DNA from: Micromonospora_H sonneratiae
GTDB lineage: Bacteria; Actinomycetota; Actinomycetes; Mycobacteriales; Micromonosporaceae
NCBI RefSeq assembly: GCF_042679305.1
Contig: NZ_JBHTMP010000043.1
Coordinates: forward strand, 1-64,000
DNA length: 64,000 bases
Direction: 5' to 3'
Shown: positions 1 through 6,806 of the stretch, piece by piece
How positions within the stretch are numbered: the first letter of the stretch is position 1
Layout: each line of letters begins with the position of its first letter
Made by a program: the position numbers and the translations under genes
Notes under the pieces: model-generated
What the model saw: only the letters and a program-made list of their open reading frames with translations
The model's database searches: none
What the model was told of the DNA's origin: nothing

Positions 1-2197
1 TGGTGTCCGGGCCGGCGACGCCGACGAGGGCCAGCAGGTCGCGGGCTGCCGGGCCGCCCCAGGAGTACGCGACGCGGGACACCAGTGCGCGCAGTGCCGC
101 CCACAGCGTGCCGACGGGGATGCCCAGGCCCAGGTCGGGCCGGGTCGGGTCGATCGGTCCGGCGGTGGGCAGCCGTAGGTCCCCGAGGGGGTACGAGGTT
201 TCGTCGACGACGACGGTCAGCCCCCGTACGGTCGCCGTGGCGGTGATCGGGGTGCCCAGTGTCCAGCCGACGTCGACCCGTACCCCGTCGGTGTGGACGG
301 TCACCCCGCCGACGGCCGGTGCGACGGCGGCGAACGCGGCGGCGACGGCCGCCGACCCGAGCCAGGTCGCGGGCCCGCCGTCGGGGGCGAGTGGAACACT
401 GACCAGGGTCAGCCGAGCGTCGGCCCGCCACGGCTGGGCAGGGTCGAGGGCCGACCCGGCGGCGAGGCCGAGGCCGAGGGTGAACACCGGTGCGCCCGGG
501 GTGCCGGAGTCCCACAGCGACAGTCGGACGGCCAGCGCCGTACCGGCGAATACCGGCAGGTCGACCGGCCAGGGCGCGGCGGGGGGGCCGGCCCCGACGA
601 CGGTCGGGGTGTCGACACCGGCCAGCCGGGCGAGGTCGGCCAGCAGCGGCGCCCAGCCCGGCGAGGTGGTACGCAGCGCCCGGTAGTAGGCGCTGACGGC
701 GGCGGCCGGTGCGGTGGTCGGCAGTGCGGGGTCAACGCCGGGTGTCGTACCGAGGCCGACGAGCCGGCGGAGCGCGGCGACCGGCCCGGCGGCGGCGCCC
801 AGGCCGGCGTCGATGGCCTCGGTGAGCAGCGACTGCGCGGCAGCGGTCAGGGAACGGGCGTCGGTGAGGTCCACCAGCGGCAGTTCGGTCGGGGTGCCGT
901 CGAGGTCGAGGTGTACGTCACGCAGTTCCAGCAGTGGTCGGACGGCCCGATCGGCGGCGCTGTACCGGACTCCGGCGCGAAGCCGGCCGACCTGGAACGC
1001 CCCGACGGCCTCGCCGTCGGCCGGGTACAGCCGACCACCGGTGGCGGGGGCGGTGACCACGAGGTCGAGCCGCTCGAAGAGGGTGACCGGGGTGGCGTCG
1101 CCGAGTGGCATGACCAGCAGGACGGCGTCGCCGTCGACCCGGGCGTCCACACCGGTCCCGGCGTAGCCGATCCGGGCACCCCACACCAGGGCCGTGCCCC
1201 CGGTCGCCGGGTCGGTACGCACACCGATGGTCAGCGCGACGGCGGGGTCGTCGACCAGTTGGAAGACGATCGGATCGGCTTCGGTGGGCAGCTCGGTACG
1301 GCCCGAGACGGGTCGGCCGAGCAGTTGGCCGACCGAGTCGAGCCAGGCCACCAGGCCTGGAACACCGGTGTCGGTACGGGACGTGGCCAGCCTGGCCAGC
1401 CAGTCACGGAAGGCGGCCGGGCCTTCGGCCAGGCGGTCCAACGGTAGTGGTGCCAGTCCTGGCATCAGCCCGAGCAGGCCGGGCAGGTGCTCGGCGACCA
1501 GCCGTACCGGCTCGGGCACCGTGTCGGACAGTTCGGCGAGGACCAGCCGCAGCAGGGTGGTGACCAGGGTGGCGGCGCCCGCGCTGCCGGCCCCCGGGTC
1601 GAGTACCAGGGGCGTGGACATGCCGGGCAGGCCGGTGATGGTGACGATGAGCCGGGTCTGCGCCTCGTGTGGTGGGGCGACCAGCAGGACGCTGGCTTCG
1701 GCGGTCGCCCCGGTGTCACCGAGTGGGGTGCGTACCCGCAGCCGCACCGGGTGTTCCGGGGTGGCGGCGACCGGTTGCAGGCCGTCGCCGTCGGCGACGA
1801 GCAGGTCGAGCTGTGCGGTGACGCCGGGCCCACCGGCCATCGGTCCGCCCTCGGCGGCCAGGCCGAGGGTCAGCCGCCCCTCCCCCTCCTCGCGGACGAT
1901 CAGGAAGAGTTGCCCCTTGCCGTCCTGGGCCAGCAGCGGCACGTGCCGGGTGCGTACGCCGAGCGGGTCCCGGCCGATGGTCGGGAAGCGCGGGTCGTCC
2001 TGCGGCAGCAGCGCGACAATGGCCCGGACCAGGGCCGCGCGCTGGATGTCGTCGCTGACGAGCTTTCCGATGCGTCCCCACGGGTCGGTGAAGAACGCCT
2101 CGTCCAGCCGCAGCTTTCCGCCCGTGCCTGGGACGAGCAGGCCCAGCGCGGTGCCGAGGTCGGTGAGGTCGGCGTCGAGTCCGTCCACGTTGATCAT
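1..2197 (-). CDS. large protein of unknown function, C-terminus beyond window
   Basis: The minus frame is open from an ATG at 2197 to the left edge, giving at least 732 residues with no stop. The start overlaps the stop of the upstream gene as ATGA (2194-2197), so the two are probably translationally coupled. The protein is rich in Leu, Ala, Gly, Asp and Val, with many short alternating hydrophobic stretches that look like repeated beta strands. I see no signal peptide, membrane span or catalytic motif. The even, acidic, strand-rich composition resembles very large structural proteins, such as some found near phage-tail-like injection systems, but no tail, sheath or baseplate gene is in view, so this is only a guess. 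Confidence 0.6.
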   Translation of the reverse strand, partial: MINVDGLDADLTDLGTALGLLVPGTGGKLRLDEAFFTDPWGRIGKLVSDDIQRAALVRAIVALLPQDDPRFPTIGRDPLGVRTRHVPLLAQDGKGQLFLIVREEGEGRLTLGLAAEGGPMAGGPGVTAQLDLLVADGDGLQPVAATPEHPVRLRVRTPLGDTGATAEASVLLVAPPHEAQTRLIVTITGLPGMSTPLVLDPGAGSAGAATLVTTLLRLVLAELSDTVPEPVRLVAEHLPGLLGLMPGLAPLPLDRLAEGPAAFRDWLARLATSRTDTGVPGLVAWLDSVGQLLGRPVSGRTELPTEADPIVFQLVDDPAVALTIGVRTDPATGGTALVWGARIGYAGTGVDARVDGDAVLLVMPLGDATPVTLFERLDLVVTAPATGGRLYPADGEAVGAFQVGRLRAGVRYSAADRAVRPLLELRDVHLDLDGTPTELPLVDLTDARSLTAAAQSLLTEAIDAGLGAAAGPVAALRRLVGLGTTPGVDPALPTTAPAAAVSAYYRALRTTSPGWAPLLADLARLAGVDTPTVVGAGPPAAPWPVDLPVFAGTALAVRLSLWDSGTPGAPVFTLGLGLAAGSALDPAQPWRADARLTLVSVPLAPDGGPATWLGSAAVAAAFAAVAPAVGGVTVHTDGVRVDVGWTLGTPITATATVRGLTVVVDETSYPLGDLRLPTAGPIDPTRPDLGLGIPVGTLWAALRALVSRVAYSWGGPAARDLLALVGVAGPDT

Positions 2198-4341
2198 GCG
2201 CCCACCCATCCGTGGAAGCTGCCCGGTGCGCCGTCGAGGCCGGTCAGCTCGGTGTCGTTCTTGAACCGGTCCTGCAGGAGCAGGAGATAGTGGTCCCGGA
2301 TCTGCTTGTCGTAGATGTCCCGCTCGATGAGGTAGTTCAGCTGAAACAGCCGCAGCCAGGCCGGCCGTAGCGGGGCGGTGGCCGGCTCTGGGTCGAACGG
2401 CCGTAGTTCGTGCTGCGTCGCCGGGTCGAGCCGGGCGATGGCCCGTTCCGTACGGGTGATGGCGGCGTCGATCGCCGGCGGCACCTTCGCCGGCTTGTTG
2501 ATGTGCTGGTCGAGGGCCACCGCCGCCAGGAATTCGGAGCTGATGAAGTCGCGGATGCGGAACTGTCGGCCGCGCACCTTCAACGCCGCGCCGGCAAGCG
2601 GCTGTCGGGCCAACCGTTCGAACCGCCAGATGCCGGTCCAGATCTGGGTGACCTTGTATTCGGTGGAGCACAGCGAGGCTATCCGGACGCGGGCGCACCA
2701 GTGCGGTGCAATGTGGTACTTGTTGCCGGTCTTGGTGACGCCGAAGAACGCCTGCCGGGGCTTGACCGCGTTCTGTGCCCCGGTCGGTGCCGGGAGCCGC
2801 CGCCGGGGCTGGCCCGGCGGTACTTCGAACAGCGTCGCATAGACCGGCGCGAAGTCCTTGCCCGCCTTCGGTGTCCCGTCGGCGTTGTATGCCTCGGGGT
2901 TGGCAGCCTGTACCTTGACCGGGTCGGGCGTTTCGGCGACGGCCTCCACGCCGGCGGATTTCCACCACAGCTCGACCTGCAGGCCCCACATGCCGAAGTA
3001 GAGGTCGTACAGGTCCGGGGCGGCGTTCTTGTAGCGGGCCAGCAGCACGGTGAGTTCCTCGTTGACGTGCGCCGACCATTGCTGGATGCCGGTGGAGAGC
3101 AGGCCGGCGTCCGCACTGCGGGAGGCGTCGAGCATGCCCTCCTTCGGGGAGATCAGCCGTACGACCCGCAGCCGGGCCCGTTCAGCGTCGCTGGTCAGCC
3201 CGATCAATGCCTCGTTGGCCTCGATGAAGCTGGCGGGTTCGAGACGGCCGCCGTAGGCCGGGCCGTACCAGGTCTTGGTGTTCTCGGTGGTCTGCTGACC
3301 GAGGTGCAGGTCACGTCCGTGGATCATGTACCGGATGCCGCCGGCCTTCTCCTGCGTGGGCGCGTCGGTGGCGTTGACCGCGGTGAGGGGTGCGGTGGCG
3401 GCGACGGGTGGCAGCGGCAGTTCGTCCGGTACGACGCGGGGGCCCACCAGCTCCGGTGGCTGCCAGACGCCCGCCTCGGTACGGGTGAGCCCGAGAGCGG
3501 TGCCCAGCGCTGTCACCGCAGCGGTCGCCTCCGCGCCGGTGGCACGGCTGGCCAGGGTGAACAGGCGGCGCAGCAGGGCGTGCCCGGAGGTGACGCCGGC
3601 CAGCAGCTCCAACTCCCAGGCGGCCACCCTTGCGGTGATCTTCACCGCGAGGGTGGCGGCGTCGGCCGGGTTGGTGGTCTCGACCTGGCGCAGGATCTCC
3701 ACGATCCGGAAGACCGCCTCGAACGGGTTGCCCACGATCCGGCGCTCCACGAACGCGGCCATGTCGTCCAGGCTCAGGCCGGTACGCCAGGTCGCGACGA
3801 CCTGGCGCAGCAGGTTCGGCTCCGGCAGGCGCAGTGACGCGGCGGGCAACTCCAGCACCGTGGCGGCGATCTCCGGGTGGGCGAGGCCCAACAGCCGCAC
3901 CGCCTCCCAGTCGGTGTTCCACGAGTCACCGGCCTCGGTGACTTCCACCGGCAGCGGAAACCACAGGCCGGCCCGCCACGGTTCGCTGCTGTGCCAGGTG
4001 AGGTAGCTCTGGTTCCACGCCCACAGTCCACGGGCGATCTGGAGCCGGCCCTCGTCGGTGGGGGCGGTCATTCCGGCGGGCCAGAGGCGCTTGGTAATCC
4101 AGTGGGCAAGTCCGTGCACCGTGGCACCTGGACCGAGGAAGACCGACAGCGTGGGCCGTTGGTCTCCGGTGCGCCGGCCACCAGCCGTGTTGGTCAGCGG
4201 CCAGTCGACGACCGTCGGTGTCAGGGGCCCGGGCAGCGGCACCGGGTTGCGCAGTAGGGCGTTGTACGTCGACGGGGGCACGGCGCCGGGTTGGGCGGCG
4301 GCCAGGGTCGCGGTAGCGAGCGTCTGGGCCAGGGTGTTCAC
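2194..4341 (-). CDS. hypothetical protein, 715 aa, unknown function
   Basis: The GTG start at 4341 has GGAGAG eight bases upstream. The product is soluble-looking: no signal peptide, no transmembrane segment, many Trp and Tyr residues, and a run of Ala/Leu-rich helices around residues 180-330. The C-terminal part (about 560-715) is mixed, with a basic patch near 600-650. I cannot assign a family. It is translationally coupled to the following giant gene (ATGA overlap at 2194-2197), so the two products likely act together. A 33-codon ORF with a good ribosome site lies 130 bases upstream and may belong to the same transcript. Confidence 0.65.
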   Translation of the reverse strand: MNTLAQTLATATLAAAQPGAVPPSTYNALLRNPVPLPGPLTPTVVDWPLTNTAGGRRTGDQRPTLSVFLGPGATVHGLAHWITKRLWPAGMTAPTDEGRLQIARGLWAWNQSYLTWHSSEPWRAGLWFPLPVEVTEAGDSWNTDWEAVRLLGLAHPEIAATVLELPAASLRLPEPNLLRQVVATWRTGLSLDDMAAFVERRIVGNPFEAVFRIVEILRQVETTNPADAATLAVKITARVAAWELELLAGVTSGHALLRRLFTLASRATGAEATAAVTALGTALGLTRTEAGVWQPPELVGPRVVPDELPLPPVAATAPLTAVNATDAPTQEKAGGIRYMIHGRDLHLGQQTTENTKTWYGPAYGGRLEPASFIEANEALIGLTSDAERARLRVVRLISPKEGMLDASRSADAGLLSTGIQQWSAHVNEELTVLLARYKNAAPDLYDLYFGMWGLQVELWWKSAGVEAVAETPDPVKVQAANPEAYNADGTPKAGKDFAPVYATLFEVPPGQPRRRLPAPTGAQNAVKPRQAFFGVTKTGNKYHIAPHWCARVRIASLCSTEYKVTQIWTGIWRFERLARQPLAGAALKVRGRQFRIRDFISSEFLAAVALDQHINKPAKVPPAIDAAITRTERAIARLDPATQHELRPFDPEPATAPLRPAWLRLFQLNYLIERDIYDKQIRDHYLLLLQDRFKNDTELTGLDGAPGSFHGWVGA

Positions 4342-4470
4342 GTGGTTCTCTCCAGGTAGGACGGCCGCAGCGGCGCGCGGACGGTCAGCGGGACGGACTG
4401 GTCAGCGGGCTTTGATCTCCGCTTTCTCCGCGCGGAGCACCCGCGGGCGGGGGCGAGTCGTGCCGCCACG

Positions 4471-4572
4471 TCACTCCTCCTCGTCCATGCGCGGCGCGCC
4501 GATCAGGCTCTCCGGGTCGTCGCCGTCGGCGGCGACCACGGCGTACCCGACGCTGCCGTGGTCGGTGTCCAT
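4471..4572 (-). CDS. small acidic peptide, 33 aa
   Basis: The ATG at 4572 is preceded by GGAGAGG at ideal spacing. The peptide begins MDTDHGSVGYAVVAADGDD and ends MDEEE; it is very acidic, with no signal or membrane segment. I recognise no family. It lies directly upstream of the 715-residue gene on the same strand, so it may be a leader gene of that operon. The strong ribosome site is the main reason to believe it is translated. Confidence 0.4.
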   Translation of the reverse strand: MDTDHGSVGYAVVAADGDDPESLIGAPRMDEEE

Positions 4573-5022
4573 GGGTGTTCCTCTCCGGCCGTGGACCCGC
4601 GGGCAGGCGGATCCCGGCCACTGCGACAGGGATCGCGACGGGCCCGGACCTGCATGCGGCGGCCGGGACGGGCGAACCCGTCCGGCCAATGTGGACAGTC
4701 AGGTCGCGCTTCCGTCGCTGCACACACGATGAGGGTGGGACGGGGGGTTCCGGAAGGAAGAGTCGTGTTCCTGGCAGGAACCCTGCCGCTGCGGTTGGCG
4801 GGTGACGCCGATCGGCTGGGCACGGCAGCAGGAGTGCCGATGGTTGGCAAACACAACGACAGAAGATGGATGACGCTCGGGTGATCGGTTCGACCCTCGG
4901 GTGCGCGCCGACTCCGTCGGACGGGCGGCAGGGCCCGACAGCGTCCCGACCACCGGATCCTCGACCGTCAGCGACGACGATCCGGCCGGACCGCAGCTGC
5001 CCGGACCGCCTGTTACCGGTGG
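4573..5022. other. intergenic stretch, no gene recognised
   Basis: This 450-base gap lies between the start of the 33-residue ORF and the end of the PhzF-like gene, both on the minus strand. Open frames here have poor codon character and no ribosome sites. A short inverted repeat (GGCAG/CTGCC, around 4779-4794) is the only structure noticed. A promoter for the minus-strand operon to the left must lie here, but I could not identify convincing boxes. Confidence 0.4.
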
Positions 5023-5916
5023 CTACCGGTTCCAGTCCAGCCGGCGGGTGTGGCTGATCGCCGCGTGCCCGCCGACATGAACCACCAGCCCGGTTGGCCG
5101 GGACTCCGCCACCGCAGTGATGGTGGATGGGGCACCGAGGGAGTCGCCCATGTCGACGGCGATGTCGGTCCTGCCCCGGCCGGCGAATTGGGCGGCGAGG
5201 CAGGCGGCGCTGTTGGCGTTGGCGATGTCCTCGGGCACCCCGATGGACGGCGCGAACATCCGGGCCGCGATTCGACCACCCGTCGGCATGGTGTGGACGC
5301 AGCAGCCCAGTAGGCCGAGGCGGTCGCAGACCTCACGGAGCCGAACGAGGTCCGGGGCGAGGTTGGTAAGGGCGTCCCCGGCCGCCACCGGCACCAGCAG
5401 CCGCGCTCGCCCCAACGAGGCGACACGGGGATCCGACGCGAGCGTATCCGGGGCGAGGCCGAGGGGCGCAAGGACGAGGTCGAGTTCGGCGCCGGTGGCG
5501 TCACGCAGGTCGACGCCTCCGGTTCGGAAGACGGCCCGGATCTGCTGGCCGTCCCGGACGGCCCGGCCGGTGAAGGTACGACCGGACGTACTCAGGGTGG
5601 CCTCGTACTCCCGACCTGCGGTACGCGCGGCGAGATGGGCCAGCGCGGCAACCGTCCCGTGGCCACAGGCGGGCAACTCCCCTCCGCTGGTGAAGAAGCG
5701 CAGCGAGGCCAGCACGCGCCCCTCCCCCGCGCCACTCGGTACGTCTTCGCCGACGGAGACGAAGACCGCATGCGAGGTCCCCATGAGGCGGGGCACACTC
5801 GCCCGCTGCTCGTCAGTCAGGGGCAGGTCGTCGAGGACGGCGGTCGGGCTGCCGCCATCTCCCTCGCGCAGGCACGCATTTACGATCGTAACGAGCGGGC
5901 TGCCACCACTGTTCAT
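5023..5916 (-). CDS. PhzF-family epimerase/isomerase-fold protein, catalytic Glu absent
   Basis: The ATG at 5916 gives 297 residues, the usual PhzF length. Family landmarks are the N-terminal GSPTAV segment (usually GNPxAV), the ELPACGHGTVA segment around residues 80-90, and a second half repeating the diaminopimelate-epimerase fold. In PhzF the catalytic Glu lies in a motif like NLSExTFV; the aligned stretch here reads GTSHAVFV, so the Glu position holds His. A Cys precedes GHG, as in DapF-type epimerases. Activity may therefore differ or be lost. The frame remains open upstream through the RNA array, but that extension is not coding. It is divergent from the Y-RNA promoter. Confidence 0.75.
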   Translation of the reverse strand: MNSGGSPLVTIVNACLREGDGGSPTAVLDDLPLTDEQRASVPRLMGTSHAVFVSVGEDVPSGAGEGRVLASLRFFTSGGELPACGHGTVAALAHLAARTAGREYEATLSTSGRTFTGRAVRDGQQIRAVFRTGGVDLRDATGAELDLVLAPLGLAPDTLASDPRVASLGRARLLVPVAAGDALTNLAPDLVRLREVCDRLGLLGCCVHTMPTGGRIAARMFAPSIGVPEDIANANSAACLAAQFAGRGRTDIAVDMGDSLGAPSTITAVAESRPTGLVVHVGGHAAISHTRRLDWNR

Positions 5917-6017
5917 GAATCCGACCGCTCGTCGAGTGAAGGCATGTGAGGAACGTACCGGCAGGCGGGCAGAGGGGCAGAGGATGACCTGCCTCGTACG
6001 GACCGTACGGATTCGGC

Positions 6018-6046
6018 TTGCTGGCATGCGTCCGGTCGCATATCGT
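6018..6046 (+). promoter_or_regulatory. predicted sigma-A-type promoter of the Y-RNA array
   Basis: TTGCTG (6018-6023) and TATCGT (6041-6046) are separated by exactly 17 bases. A start seven or eight bases after the -10 box falls at about 6053-6054, the first base of the outer stem of RNA unit 1. That match between promoter geometry and predicted RNA 5' end is the main support. No equally good promoter was seen before the other units, so one long precursor may be processed. Confidence 0.55.
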
Positions 6047-6053
6047 GCGTTGG

Positions 6054-6205
6054 CACCTCCCGGTGCGCAGGCAACGGCTACTTCCGCTTCCAACGGGGAG
6101 ACGCGGGTTCGAATCCTGCCGCCGCCTCGGCGGTGTCGACCAGCGGCCGAGGTCACCTTGGCCCGCAAGGGCCGGTCGCCGTCGCCGCTCCGGTCTCGGG
6201 AGGTG
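6054..6205 (+). ncRNA. Y-RNA-like RNA, unit 1 (long, with tRNA-like module)
   Basis: The ends pair as CACCTCCCG (6054-6062) with CGGGAGGTG (6197-6205). Inside is the Ro-binding-type strand GGTGCGCAGGCAACGG, whose GGCAACGG (6070-6077) pairs with CCGTCGCC (6179-6186), one A-C mismatch. The core is a permuted tRNA: T-arm GCGGG-TTCGAAT-CCTGC (6103-6119), an acceptor-like stem CGCCGC/GCGGTG capped by CTCG (6120-6135), then a D-arm GACC/GGTC (6138-6154). A GNRA hairpin GGCCC-GCAA-GGGCC follows. T-arm before D-arm, joined by a capped acceptor stem, is the arrangement of bacterial YrlA RNAs. Confidence 0.82.
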
Positions 6206-6220
6206 TGTTCACGCCGCATA

Positions 6221-6286
6221 CCCGGTGCGAAGGCGACGGTTCCTTCCTCCGGCAGATCAAGCCCGTCGCCACCGTTTGCCCTCGGG
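6221..6286 (+). ncRNA. Y-RNA-like RNA, unit 2 (short, no tRNA-like module)
   Basis: The 5' strand CCCGGTGCGAAGGCGACGG closely resembles the Ro-binding strand of animal Y RNAs (GGUCCGAAGGUAGUG). GGCGACGG (6232-6239) pairs perfectly with CCGTCGCC (6263-6270), and outer CCCG pairs with CGGG in 6281-6286. Compared with unit 1 the stem has changed on both strands and stays paired. The loop is only about 23 bases, with no T-arm or D-arm, so this is a minimal Ro-binding hairpin. Exact ends are uncertain. Confidence 0.65.
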
Positions 6287-6293
6287 GAGCGTT

Positions 6294-6445
6294 CAAGCCG
6301 CATGCCCGGTGCGCAGACAACGGATACTTCTAATCTATGGGTCGGGGGTTCGAGTCCCCTCCAGCCTGACGGCCGGTAGCTCAGATGGCAGAGCAATAGG
6401 CACTTCCGTTCCGTTGTCGTCCCTCGATCTCGGGTATGCGGCTTG
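6294..6445 (+). ncRNA. Y-RNA-like RNA, unit 3 (long, with tRNA-like module)
   Basis: A 15-bp terminal stem joins CAAGCCGCATGCCCG (6294-6308) to CGGGTATGCGGCTTG (6431-6445). The inner Ro-type stem is GACAACGG (6316-6323) with CCGTTGTC (6411-6418), a compensated change from the GGCAACGG/CCGTTGCC of unit 5. The permuted tRNA module has CTAT/ATAG (6335-6338, 6396-6399), T-arm GGGGG-TTCGAGT-CCCCT (6344-6360), acceptor-like stem CCAGCC-TGAC-GGCCGG with one A-C mismatch (6361-6376), and D-arm GCTC/GAGC (6379-6394). It could be mistaken for a tRNA, but the halves are in reverse order. Confidence 0.85.
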
Positions 6446-6522
6446 TTCTCCCTCGTCCGTCTCCACGGGGCAGCAAAACCCTTTGCCCGGCTGACGTTGC
6501 CACAGCTAGCCTCGTGCACGCA

Positions 6523-6610
6523 CTTCCCGGTGCGAAGGCAACGGTTACATCTTGGCGGGCCCATGGCACGCTGCAAAGTACGTCCGTCGCCAACTTCCGA
6601 TCTCGGGAGG
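6523..6610 (+). ncRNA. Y-RNA-like RNA, unit 4 (short, no tRNA-like module)
   Basis: Outer CTTCCCG (6523-6529) pairs with CGGGAGG (6604-6610). GGTGCGAAGGCAACGG matches the shared Ro-type 5' strand, and GGCAACGG (6537-6544) pairs with CCGTCGCC (6584-6591) with one A-C mismatch, as in unit 1. The roughly 39-base insert has no tRNA-like arms. The 3' flank ends in TCTCGGG, as in the long units. It is similar in plan to unit 2 but slightly longer. Confidence 0.65.
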
Positions 6611-6615
6611 CGCCG

Positions 6616-6770
6616 CTACACCGCATACCCGGTGCGCAGGCAACGGTTACTTCATCGGATCCGCAGGTTGAGGGTTCGAATCCCTCGAACACCTTCGGGT
6701 TGATAGCTCAATCGGACAGAGCAGCGGACGCAGTCCGTTGCCGACTTCCGGTCTCGGGTGTGTGGTGTGG
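6616..6770 (+). ncRNA. Y-RNA-like RNA, unit 5 (long, with tRNA-like module)
   Basis: A 16-bp terminal stem, allowing G-U, joins CTACACCGCATACCCG (6616-6631) to 6755-6770. GGCAACGG (6639-6646) pairs perfectly with CCGTTGCC (6735-6742). The module has an anticodon-like stem TCCGC/GCGGA (6660-6664, 6724-6728), T-arm GAGGG-TTCGAAT-CCCTC (6670-6686), a short acceptor-like ACC-TTCG-GGT hairpin (6691-6700), and D-arm GCTC/GAGC (6706-6722). It ends 36 bases before the TROVE start codon on the same strand. Confidence 0.85.
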
Positions 6771-6778
6771 TGACGTCT

Positions 6779-6799
6779 CCCTATCCCGCAGGCATAGGG
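6779..6799 (+). promoter_or_regulatory. hairpin overlapping the TROVE ribosome-binding site
   Basis: CCCTAT (6779-6784) pairs with ATAGGG (6794-6799) around a nine-base loop. The 3' arm overlaps the purine-rich AGGGG that serves as ribosome site for the ATG at 6807. Folding would hide that site, so translation of the TROVE gene could be held down or coupled to events in the upstream RNA array. This is inference from sequence only. Confidence 0.4.
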
Positions 6800-6806
6800 G
6801 AACAGG

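Noticed and set aside
1..2264. Several plus-strand open frames at the left edge (up to 384 residues)
   Set aside because: They are shadows of the uninterrupted minus-strand frame that overlaps the upstream gene by ATGA; composition is Arg/Pro/Gly-biased as expected for antisense frames.
5917..6576. Long N-terminal extension of the PhzF-like frame across the RNA array
   Set aside because: The extension runs antisense through structured RNA repeats, has no ribosome site and repeats motifs such as CAPGMR that merely reflect the RNA repeats.
6103..6728. Three apparent tRNA genes or tRNA halves (GGTTCGAATCC and TAGCTCA...GAGC motifs)
   Set aside because: The T-arm precedes the D-arm, the acceptor stem is capped by a tetraloop, and no open 3' acceptor end or clear anticodon loop exists. 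They are modules of Y-RNA-like RNAs.
6054..6770. CRISPR array
   Set aside because: Repeats are irregularly spaced, few, and part of long base-paired units with complementary partners; no spacers of uniform length and no cas genes.
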